Positions 7,920 to 13,802 of a stretch of 17,404 bases of DNA are shown here, piece by piece (the stretch's first letter is position 1; each line of letters starts with the position of its first letter). Below the pieces are notes generated by a model. That model saw nothing but the letters and a program-made list of their open reading frames with translations, had not been told where the DNA came from and searched no databases. This DNA is from an uncultured Bacilli bacterium. Its GTDB lineage: Bacteria; Bacillota_I; Bacilli_A; RF39; UBA660. Made by a program: the position numbers and the translations under genes. The stretch is taken from NCBI GenBank assembly GCA_948999435.1, contig CARJCM010000024.1:1-17404 (forward strand), written 5' to 3'.

Positions 7920-8464
7920 TGTCATTTGTGAGTAAAATTAGAAATTGGACCTATAGTAGCATTTCGGATGATAAAAATGAAATTGAGACATATCAAGTAT
8001 TTCAAGATGAAATAAATCATATAAATCAAACAATTGAAGAATTTATAAAAGAAGAAGGAACAGATAATCATTTATTACAAGTTTTATATAAAGGCAGTTT
8101 AGTTTCACTATCTCTTTTAGAAACATTAAAAAGTTCAATATTAAATAATAATAGATTAAGTTTACAAGATAGAATTAAAGAAAGCTCTTTACTTGATGAA
8201 GCTTATCGAAAAGGATTAGATGAAATAAGAAATAGAATTATAGGTATGTCCATTAAACCAGATAATGTCTATTTAAGTAAAATATCTAGTTCTTTAAATA
8301 TAATAAATACATTGTTAAAAAGATACTTACATTTAATAGCAATTCAAAAAAGTGGATTAATATCTATTTCAAATTATGATGAATTAAAACAATTAGAAGA
8401 TAGTATTAAAATAAGAATTAGTGAATTAAATTATAGAATAACAACTGATACAATGAAAAGATAA
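7919..8464 (+). CDS. Hypothetical helical cytoplasmic protein of the secretion locus
   Basis: I do not recognise this 181-residue protein. It has no signal peptide, no membrane segment and no Cys. It is rich in Leu, Ile, Lys, Glu, Ser and Asn and looks alpha-helical nearly throughout, with helices around 25-45, 50-75, 85-110, 120-145 and 152-175. It begins in the stop codon of the VirB6-like gene (TAATG), so it is translationally coupled to it, and is followed by a likely terminator, making it the last gene of the first unit. Its position suggests a cytoplasmic partner of the VirB6-like tail, for instance an adaptor or chaperone; this is inference from coupling only. Confidence 0.75.
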   Translation: MSFVSKIRNWTYSSISDDKNEIETYQVFQDEINHINQTIEEFIKEEGTDNHLLQVLYKGSLVSLSLLETLKSSILNNNRLSLQDRIKESSLLDEAYRKGLDEIRNRIIGMSIKPDNVYLSKISSSLNIINTLLKRYLHLIAIQKSGLISISNYDELKQLEDSIKIRISELNYRITTDTMKR

Positions 8465-8488
8465 GTATAAAAGTACTTTTCTTTTTTT
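8455..8488 (+). terminator. Likely terminator of the first secretion unit
   Basis: GAAAAG (8455-8460) can pair with CTTTTC (8476-8481), enclosing an inner AAGTA/TACTT stem, and a run of seven T follows. The arm overlaps the last codons of the preceding gene. The stem is A+T rich, so strength is uncertain. Confidence 0.5.
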
Positions 8489-8535
8489 AATTTAAATAAA
8501 TATTAAAAATACATCTACCCCTTTAAAAATAATTA

Positions 8536-8544
8536 TGTTATAAT
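8536..8544 (+). promoter_or_regulatory. Extended -10 promoter of the second secretion-locus unit
   Basis: TGTTATAAT is identical to the core before the first unit (3211-3219) and lies 27 bases before the TTG start of the PrgI-like gene. No clear -35 box is seen. Confidence 0.6.
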
Positions 8545-8557
8545 AAATAAGTAAAAT

Positions 8558-8562
8558 AGGAG
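8558..8562 (+). promoter_or_regulatory. Ribosome binding site implying a TTG start
   Basis: AGGAG lies 8 bases before TTG 8571. The in-frame GTG at 8562 begins within the binding site itself and so is not a credible start. Confidence 0.65.
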
Positions 8563-8570
8563 TGATTAGT

Positions 8571-8876
8571 TTGAACAATTATTTAATTCCAGCTAACTCT
8601 AAAAAATCAATGTTAATATTAGGCTTTTTTACAATGACTGATTTAATATTATTTGGTTCTGGAGTTGGTATTACATTAATTTTATTAATGACAATCCATA
8701 GTACTAAAGTAGGAATAATGTTATTGATATTATGTCCAGCATTAATAACAGGTTTTTTAGTAATGCCAGTACCATATTATCATAACGTTTTACAATTTAT
8801 AACGAATGTGTATACTTTTTATAGTGAGCAAAGACATTATTTATGGAAAGGATGGTGTTATAATGGCGAAGAGTAG
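8571..8876 (+). CDS. PrgI/VirB3-like small membrane protein
   Basis: From TTG 8571 this is a 101-residue protein with two close membrane helices (about 13-41 and 45-66) followed by a conserved-looking aromatic and basic tail: PVPYYHN (67-72), then EQRHYLWKGW (86-95). Two helices near the N-terminus plus an aromatic/basic tail, encoded just upstream of the VirB4 gene, is the pattern of PrgI/TrsC proteins of Gram-positive conjugation systems, the counterparts of VirB3. In those systems the protein sits in the membrane and contacts the VirB4 ATPase. Its 3' end overlaps the next gene by 14 bases, so the two are coupled. The assignment rests on topology, tail motif and synteny. Confidence 0.78.
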   Translation: MNNYLIPANSKKSMLILGFFTMTDLILFGSGVGITLILLMTIHSTKVGIMLLILCPALITGFLVMPVPYYHNVLQFITNVYTFYSEQRHYLWKGWCYNGEE

Positions 8877-9414
8877 TTATAAATATAGTGAAGATTGGTT
8901 ACCAATCAAACAAATATTAAATGGAATGATTCAACTAGATAACGGAGAATTTGTAACAGGCGTAAAAGTTCATCCAAGAAATATTTTTATATCTGACCAA
9001 GGCTTACAAAATGCGATTATTGGTAATTTAAGAAATTTTTACAATTCTATAAGCTTTGAATTTTGGTTAATAATCGCTGATAGACCAGTAGATATTGGTG
9101 TTTATTTATCTCAACTTCAGATTTTATATAATGACAATAACACCAGTCAAATTCAAAAGAAATTAATTGTGGAAGATATTAATAAAGCTAACATGTTTAT
9201 GAGTGCCGAATATAACGTAGTTGATACCGAGTATTATATTTTATTTAAAGAAAAGAGAATGGAATTAATTCAAAAGAAATTACATACTTTAATAAGTGGT
9301 TTAGCTAATTCTGGACTAAATTCATCACAAACTTCAAATGATGATTTAAGAATGGTTTTAGATAATTTCTTAAATGGTGGTGCACATACAAGTTTTGGGA
9401 CGGTGATGAGTTAA
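8863..9414 (+). CDS. TrsD-like protein / N-terminal VirB4 module
   Basis: The 183-residue soluble protein begins MAKSSYKYSEDWLPIK and continues with a pattern NG-x-I-x(3)-DGE-x-V-x-GVKV-x-P-x-NI (20-41), then helices. An in-frame ATG at 8806 lies deep inside the preceding gene, whereas ATG 8863 has AAGGATG just upstream, so I use 8863. It ends in a TAATG overlap with the VirB4 gene. Such a small protein between PrgI/TrsC and VirB4/TrsE occurs in some Gram-positive plasmids as TrsD/TraD. The fold implied by the motifs resembles the N-terminal part of one-piece VirB4 proteins. So it is either an independent TrsD subunit or a naturally split VirB4 N-domain. It has no nucleotide-binding motif of its own. 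Confidence 0.7.
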   Translation: MAKSSYKYSEDWLPIKQILNGMIQLDNGEFVTGVKVHPRNIFISDQGLQNAIIGNLRNFYNSISFEFWLIIADRPVDIGVYLSQLQILYNDNNTSQIQKKLIVEDINKANMFMSAEYNVVDTEYYILFKEKRMELIQKKLHTLISGLANSGLNSSQTSNDDLRMVLDNFLNGGAHTSFGTVMS

Positions 9415-11198
9415 TGAGCGTAAAAAGTGAAGTAGCGCCAAAAGGAATGGAATTTAAACCAACTGAATTCACATTAGGCGGAAAATATTGTACTATTATG
9501 ACAATTATTAGCTTTCCAAAAAGTATATATATTGGATATCTATCAGACATTACAAGTATAAGTGGTGTCAAAGTATCAATTAAGCATATTCCGATTGAAT
9601 TTAGTACAGTACAAAAAATGTTAAATAAAGAAATTGCAGATTTAAAATTGCGTTATCAAAGTGAAAGAGATAAAACAACACAAGAAAGATTAAGACAAGA
9701 TTATGAATCATTAGAGCAATTTATATCAATGCTTGCAGCTACACAAGCAAGAATTTTTGATTTTCAAATGCATGTTATGATAAGCGCTGATTCTAAAGAA
9801 GATTTAGAAATCAAGAAAATGCAAGTTAGAACATATTTAGATGCTTTAGGTATGAGAGGAATAAGTTTAATGTTTGAACAAGAAAAAGTACTTCAATCAA
9901 TAATTCCTATTTTCCCTAAACAAGATATAGAAGATAGAATAGGAACACCAATTCCATCAATTACCGTCGCAGCTATGTATCCATTTGTTTTTGATAGTAT
10001 TAAAGATCCAGGGAATGCTACATTATTTGGAGTTGATTTCTCAGGTGGAGTTGTATTATTTAATCAATTTTTATATCAAATAAAAAAAGAAAGTAATCGT
10101 AATAATGCCAACATGATTTTACTAGGAACATCTGGATCTGGAAAATCAACCGCTGCTAAATTATTACTTAGAACCCATTTAAGAAATGGATGCAAAGTAG
10201 TATGTATTGACCCAGAAGGCGAACTCGAAGATATGGCTAAAACTCTTGGAGGTGACTTCTTAGATTTAGGCAAAGGTGGAGAATTTGGTATGGTAAACCC
10301 TCTAGAAGTTGTAGTAGATGCAGATGAAGAAGAAATAGCTCAAGGTTTAGGCTATACAATATTAACAAGAACATTGCAACAATTAAAAGCCTTTATGAAA
10401 TACTTATATCCATCAATTGAAGAAGATGTCTTAACTATGTTTAGCGAAATAGTTCAAGATACATATAAAAGATATCGTATTGATTTTGAAACTAATTTTA
10501 CCAGTTTATCAAGTAATGACTTTCCAACTTTTGATGATGTATATGCAACAATAAAAGGAAAATTATTATCAATGCCAGATGCTACTCGTGAAAGAGATGT
10601 AATGGAACGTCTTGAACTTAAAATTAGACCACTTACCAAAGAACTTAGATATTATTTTACAGGCCATACAACTTTAAGATTTAATAGTGATTTTATTGTA
10701 TTTAATATCAGAGAATTAATGAATAGTGATGAAAACATTAAAAATGCTTTATTCTTCAACATTTTAAAATATGCATGGGGTTTATGTTTAGATAAAAATA
10801 TAAATACAGTTATGATGGTTGATGAAGCGCATGTATTATTATCTAGTAGAAATGAATTAGGTGCAGAATTCTTAGCACAAATTCAAAGACGTTCAAGAAA
10901 ATATAATACAGGAACAATTATCATTACGCAACAACCAACAGATTTCGCAGCGCCTAACATGATAGTTCATGGTAAAGCGATATTTGATAATGCAGCTTAT
11001 TATGTAGTAATGGGCCTTAGAAAACAAGCAGTAGATGATTTATCAAAATTAATAGATTTAAATGAATCAGAAAAAGATAGTATTAAATATTACAATCAAG
11101 GAGAAGCACTATTCATCTGTGGTAATAGAAGAATGCGAATTAATATAGTAGTAACTCAAGAAGAACTAGACTCGTTTGGTTCAGGTGGAGGATTATAA
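9414..11198 (+). CDS. VirB4/TrsE-family type IV secretion ATPase
   Basis: The 594-residue cytoplasmic ATPase powers substrate transfer and pilus assembly in type IV systems. An N-terminal VirB4 domain (about 1-190, opening with the PKGMEFKP motif and LGGKYCT) is followed by a RecA-like motor with Walker A GTSGSGKST (238-246), a DPEGE motif (266-270), Walker B VMMVDEAH (466-473), RRSRK (492-496) as likely arginine finger region, and QQPTDF (506-511). All key residues are intact, so it should be active. Start at ATG 9414 overlaps the previous stop (TAATG). It is the last gene of the second unit and is followed by a strong terminator. The C-terminus ends in a Gly-rich SGGGL tail. This is the firmest evidence that the locus is a type IV secretion machine. 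Confidence 0.95.
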   Translation: MSVKSEVAPKGMEFKPTEFTLGGKYCTIMTIISFPKSIYIGYLSDITSISGVKVSIKHIPIEFSTVQKMLNKEIADLKLRYQSERDKTTQERLRQDYESLEQFISMLAATQARIFDFQMHVMISADSKEDLEIKKMQVRTYLDALGMRGISLMFEQEKVLQSIIPIFPKQDIEDRIGTPIPSITVAAMYPFVFDSIKDPGNATLFGVDFSGGVVLFNQFLYQIKKESNRNNANMILLGTSGSGKSTAAKLLLRTHLRNGCKVVCIDPEGELEDMAKTLGGDFLDLGKGGEFGMVNPLEVVVDADEEEIAQGLGYTILTRTLQQLKAFMKYLYPSIEEDVLTMFSEIVQDTYKRYRIDFETNFTSLSSNDFPTFDDVYATIKGKLLSMPDATRERDVMERLELKIRPLTKELRYYFTGHTTLRFNSDFIVFNIRELMNSDENIKNALFFNILKYAWGLCLDKNINTVMMVDEAHVLLSSRNELGAEFLAQIQRRSRKYNTGTIIITQQPTDFAAPNMIVHGKAIFDNAAYYVVMGLRKQAVDDLSKLIDLNESEKDSIKYYNQGEALFICGNRRMRINIVVTQEELDSFGSGGGL

Positions 11199-11204
11199 CA
11201 AATA

Positions 11205-11242
11205 AAAAAAGGATTAGTTATATAACAAATTAATCCTTTTTT
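11205..11242. terminator. Strong bidirectional terminator between VirB4 and collagen-like genes
   Basis: A 12-bp perfect stem (11205-11216 with 11231-11242, containing GGATTA/TAATCC flanked by A and T runs) closes a 14-base loop that itself holds GTTATATAAC. T-rich sequence follows on both strands, so it can end both the secretion unit on + and the collagen cluster on -. Confidence 0.85.
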
Positions 11243-11247
11243 ATTTA

Positions 11248-11739
11248 TTAATTAAGTTTCTTGATACTTAAAGTAGCATTTACTCCTGTACCTAAAGTTA
11301 AGCCAACTGCAAGAAGTGCTGATACAGCCATATCAAGTACATCACCAGCTGCTAAAGTGACAATAGTGCTACCTGTATAAGTAGAAGTAACTCCAACTGC
11401 AAGTGCTCGAGATATAATAGTTGATGGAATATTAGTACCATTTATTCTTACAGCTTGTGTTACAGTTGTACCAACAGCTGCTGATACATTACTAAAATAA
11501 TTAATTTCATAAGTTCCAGCTTGAGCCACAGTAATACTATTTGCTGGTGTATATGTTGTATTTAAATTAGGCATAGCATTAGCAAGTGGTATTTGTGTTG
11601 CTGAACCAATTATTAAGTTTAAAGTAGATGGAGTATTGTTATATTTACCACCATAAGCATTTAAACCATTTGCAGGTCCAGTCGGCCCAGTAGGTCCTTG
11701 TGGAATTGTAAAATCTAAAGTATAACCAGATGGGTTCAT
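11248..11739 (-). CDS. Short collagen-like protein with BclA-type C-terminal beta domain
   Basis: The 163-residue protein has a leader MNPSGYTLDFTIPQ (1-14), only a few Gly-X-Y triplets (15-22), then a 140-residue domain rich in Thr, Val, Ala and Gly. Its segments include GGKYNN (30-35), ANSITVAQAGTYEINY (66-81) and VRINGT (97-102), typical of the C1q/TNF-like jelly-roll at the end of BclA exosporium glycoproteins. That domain normally trimerises and caps a collagen stalk at the cell or spore surface. AAAGGAGA (11746-11753) gives a good ribosome binding site. It lies 27 bases after the stop of the next collagen gene upstream and in the same frame with no further stop. No signal peptide is visible. 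It is last in the minus-strand cluster, ending in the bidirectional terminator. Confidence 0.82.
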   Translation of the reverse strand: MNPSGYTLDFTIPQGPTGPTGPANGLNAYGGKYNNTPSTLNLIIGSATQIPLANAMPNLNTTYTPANSITVAQAGTYEINYFSNVSAAVGTTVTQAVRINGTNIPSTIISRALAVGVTSTYTGSTIVTLAAGDVLDMAVSALLAVGLTLGTGVNATLSIKKLN

Positions 11740-11766
11740 GTAATATCTCCTTTCATTATCTTTACA

Positions 11767-12129
11767 TTAAACAACAGGTGTAATAGTAACACTAGCATTA
11801 GTACCAGGAGCTCCAGTTGTTACAGTTCCTATTGCTAAAGTTGGTGCAGGTCCAGTCGGCCCAGTAGCCCCATCGATTCCTGCAGTACCTTGAGGCCCAG
11901 TGGCTCCAGTAGGTCCAGTAGCGCCATCTAAACCAGCAACACCAGCAGGTCCTGTTGGTCCAGTAGGACCTGTTACTCCTTGGATACCTTGTAAACCTTG
12001 AGGCCCTGTTGCACCAGTAGCCCCAGTGGCTCCAGCAGGTCCGGTAGCACCATCTAAACCAGCAACTCCAGCGGGTCCAGTAGGCCCTTGTGGAATTGTA
12101 AAATCTAAAGTATAACCAGATGGATTCAT
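11767..12129 (-). CDS. Collagen-like repeat protein lacking a C-terminal head domain
   Basis: The 120-residue protein is leader MNPSGYTLDFTIPQ, then about 27 Gly-X-Y triplets (15-94) rich in GPT, GAT and GPQ, with two copies of GVAGLDGATGP, and a tail APTLAIGTVTTGAPGTNASVT (95-115). The leader and the tail are the two halves of a linker that joins collagen blocks in longer Bacillota collagen-like proteins, which suggests this gene is a segment of a once larger one. It has its own ribosome binding site (12136-12143) and no signal peptide. With no trimerising head domain visible, it may assemble with the neighbouring gene products. Readthrough of its TAA would fuse it to the BclA-like protein in frame. 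Confidence 0.75.
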   Translation of the reverse strand: MNPSGYTLDFTIPQGPTGPAGVAGLDGATGPAGATGATGATGPQGLQGIQGVTGPTGPTGPAGVAGLDGATGPTGATGPQGTAGIDGATGPTGPAPTLAIGTVTTGAPGTNASVTITPVV

Positions 12130-12192
12130 ATTTATTCTCCTTTCTTTAAAATTTAAGAGTCAGTAAACTCGTACAATTATTATATATAATTG

Positions 12193-12750
12193 TTAAATAG
12201 GATTTAATGTAACACTAGCATTAGTACCAGGTGCACCAGTAGTCACAGTACCTATTGCAAATGAAGGCGCTGGTCCAGTAGAGCCTGTAGCACCAGTAGG
12301 TCCAGTAGCGCCATCTAAACCAGCAACTCCAGCAGGTCCTGTTGGTCCAGTAGGTCCAGTTACACCTTGGATACCTTGAGGACCTTGTAATCCTTGAGGG
12401 CCAGTAGAACCTGTAGCACCAGTTGCTCCAGTAGGTCCAGTTACACCTTGAATACCTTGAGGACCTTGTAATCCTTGAGGACCAGTAGAACCTGTAGCAC
12501 CAGTTGCTCCAGTTGGACCAGTCACACCTTGAATACCTTGAGGACCTTGTAATCCTTGAGGTCCAGTAGAACCTGTAGCGCCAGTAGGTCCAGTAGGTCC
12601 AGTAGGTCCACCAGATGGTCCAGTAGGACCTGTTGGCCCAGTCGGACCAGGAATTTGTCTTCCAGAACAGCAGCATCCGCCAACGTTAGGATGTTCTTTA
12701 TTGAAACAATCTATTTTTCGTTGAGCGCGATGTAAATTACTATTATTCAT
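12193..12750 (-). CDS. Collagen-like protein with CCC header and 27-residue tandem repeats
   Basis: The 185-residue protein starts with a charged header containing KIDCFNKEHPN (12-22), then GGCCCSGRQIPGPTG (24-38). The Gly-X-Y region includes three near-identical 27-residue units built on GPQGLQGPQGIQGVTGPTG. It ends with the half-linker APSFAIGTVTTGAPGT and a short tail. The header is shared with the product of the next gene upstream and could cross-link chains through its cysteines. There is no signal peptide, so secretion would need a non-Sec route, release by lysis, or assembly on a spore. AAAGGAG precedes the ATG at 7 bases. It is 135 bases downstream of the larger collagen gene and in the same frame as the two genes that follow it. 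Confidence 0.82.
   Translation of the reverse strand: MNNSNLHRAQRKIDCFNKEHPNVGGCCCSGRQIPGPTGPTGPTGPSGGPTGPTGPTGATGSTGPQGLQGPQGIQGVTGPTGATGATGSTGPQGLQGPQGIQGVTGPTGATGATGSTGPQGLQGPQGIQGVTGPTGPTGPAGVAGLDGATGPTGATGSTGPAPSFAIGTVTTGAPGTNASVTLNPI
12361..12600 (-). repeat. 81-bp tandem coding repeats in the collagen-like gene
   Basis: Three copies of an 81-bp unit begin at 12361, 12442 and 12523 (plus-strand coordinates), an exact 81-base period encoding 27 residues; the third is partial. Copies differ at scattered third positions. A related single copy lies in the neighbouring gene near 13464. Expect copy-number variation between strains. Confidence 0.85.
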
Positions 12751-12841
12751 ATTCTAACTCCTTTCATAACTAATATATGAGTTAAAAAAATATATAACTA
12801 TTTTAAAAGCCTTTATTTATAATGATTTTTTTAAATTTTAA

Positions 12842-12870
12842 AAGCAATATATCTTTTTGATATTTTGCTT
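12842..12870 (-). terminator. Hairpin after the large collagen-like gene
   Basis: A 12-bp stem with one mismatch (12842-12853 with 12859-12870; GCAATATATC / GATATTTTGC core) and a 5-base loop lies 15 bases past the stop codon. The T tract after it on the minus strand is short, so termination may be partial, allowing some readthrough into the next collagen genes. Confidence 0.5.
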
Positions 12871-12884
12871 AATTATTTAAATAT

Positions 12885-13679
12885 TTATTTTGTAACAATT
12901 TCTGCCTTACAAAGTGAAACAAAACTAGGATTTGAATTATTATTACCAACAACAACTACCATACCATATTCACTTTTTAAGATTGAGCCTTGAGCAACAG
13001 TTTGACCACCAGAATTAATGATTGTATTAGGTGTACCAACAGGTAGATAAGAACGTAATGCAGCTTCACAATTTGCATCGCATCCAGTAGGTAAAGGTGA
13101 TAGTGCTGGTAAATAGGTAATGTTATCATTGTATGTACTGCTAGTTATTGTTATTGAAGCAATTCTACAAATTGATAGAGCTTCTTGAGGAACACCTTGA
13201 GCATTTACAAGTTGGAAGATACCAGAACTAGGATTGTTATTAAGTCCAGGTAATAGGGAACCAGGTCTGCCACTGGCATTATTGCCACTTTCCATAGCAA
13301 CTATAATATTATCATTTGGATATAAAGTTATAATTTGCTGAATAATATTTCGCATTTGATTCACACAAAAACAAGAAGCAGAATTAGCATTATCTCCTGA
13401 AGGACCAGTTGAGCCTTGAGGTCCAGTAGAACCTGTAGCACCAGTTGCACCAGTAGGTCCAGTTACACCTTGGATACCTTGGGGTCCTTGCAAACCTTGA
13501 GGTCCAGTAGAACCTGTAGCACCAGTCAGACCAGTAGGTCCACCAGATGGACCAGTAGGCCCTGTTGGCCCAGTCGGACCAGGAATTTGTCTTCCAGAAC
13601 AGCAGCATCCACAAGCATTAGGATGTTCTTTATTAAAACAATCAATTTTTTGTTGAGCACATCTTAAATTATCATTCAT
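12885..13679 (-). CDS. Collagen-like protein with CCC header and C-terminal Cys-containing head domain
   Basis: The 264-residue protein has a header with KIDCFNKEHPNACGCCCSGR (11-30), a Gly-X-Y block (33-95) with one GLQGPQGIQG unit, and a globular domain (about 100-264). That domain opens with CFCVNQMRNIIQQIITLYP (103-121) and continues with VAMESGNNASGRPGSLLPG (127-145), GIFQLVNAQGVPQEA (153-167) and SICRI (169-173). The same domain after collagen repeats is, to my recollection, seen in other clostridial and Bacillota surface proteins, but I know no function for it. Cys103, 105, 171, 200, 204 and 257 may form disulfides. No signal peptide is seen. The ribosome binding site AAAGGA lies 14 bases from the ATG, rather far. 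It is first in the minus-strand cluster. Confidence 0.83.
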   Translation of the reverse strand: MNDNLRCAQQKIDCFNKEHPNACGCCCSGRQIPGPTGPTGPTGPSGGPTGLTGATGSTGPQGLQGPQGIQGVTGPTGATGATGSTGPQGSTGPSGDNANSASCFCVNQMRNIIQQIITLYPNDNIIVAMESGNNASGRPGSLLPGLNNNPSSGIFQLVNAQGVPQEALSICRIASITITSSTYNDNITYLPALSPLPTGCDANCEAALRSYLPVGTPNTIINSGGQTVAQGSILKSEYGMVVVVGNNNSNPSFVSLCKAEIVTK

Positions 13680-13752
13680 TATGATTTTAATCCTTTCATA
13701 ATAAAATATATAATTAATTAAAAAAGATAATAGAATAAAATAAAAAATAGTT

Positions 13753-13783
13753 TTGTTCTAATAAATTACAATAAAGATATAAT
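13753..13783 (+). promoter_or_regulatory. Candidate promoter of the TPR glycosyltransferase
   Basis: TATAAT (13778-13783) lies 20 bases before the start codon with TTGTTC (13753-13758) 19 bases upstream of it. The -10 box is perfect, while the -35 box is weak and its spacing long. The 123-base gap is shared with the divergent collagen cluster. Confidence 0.45.
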
Positions 13784-13802
13784 TTTAATAGGGTGAATTA
13801 AA

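Noticed and set aside
3211..11198. Integrative conjugative element or plasmid insertion
   Set aside because: No relaxase, integrase, coupling protein, tRNA-flanking direct repeats or composition shift seen within the window. Not excluded if such genes lie outside.
12361..12600. Regular repeats resembling a CRISPR array
   Set aside because: The 81-base units are contiguous with no unique spacers and encode collagen triplets in frame.
12221..12676. Minus-strand ORF rich in Trp, Tyr, Ser and Arg, and a similar one at 13390-13614
   Set aside because: They are other-frame readings of the Gly-X-Y repeats; the periodic collagen codons keep the shadow frames free of stops. No ribosome binding site of their own.
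12771..12779. Minus-strand CATATATTA resembling a late sporulation sigma -10 box before the 12193-12750 gene
   Set aside because: No matching -35 element at the right distance, and such strings are common in A+T-rich DNA. It cannot be used to claim sporulation control.
13416..13667. Plus-strand Ser/Arg/Thr-rich ORF opposite the collagen-like gene
   Set aside because: Antisense shadow of the same repeats, low complexity, no start signals.
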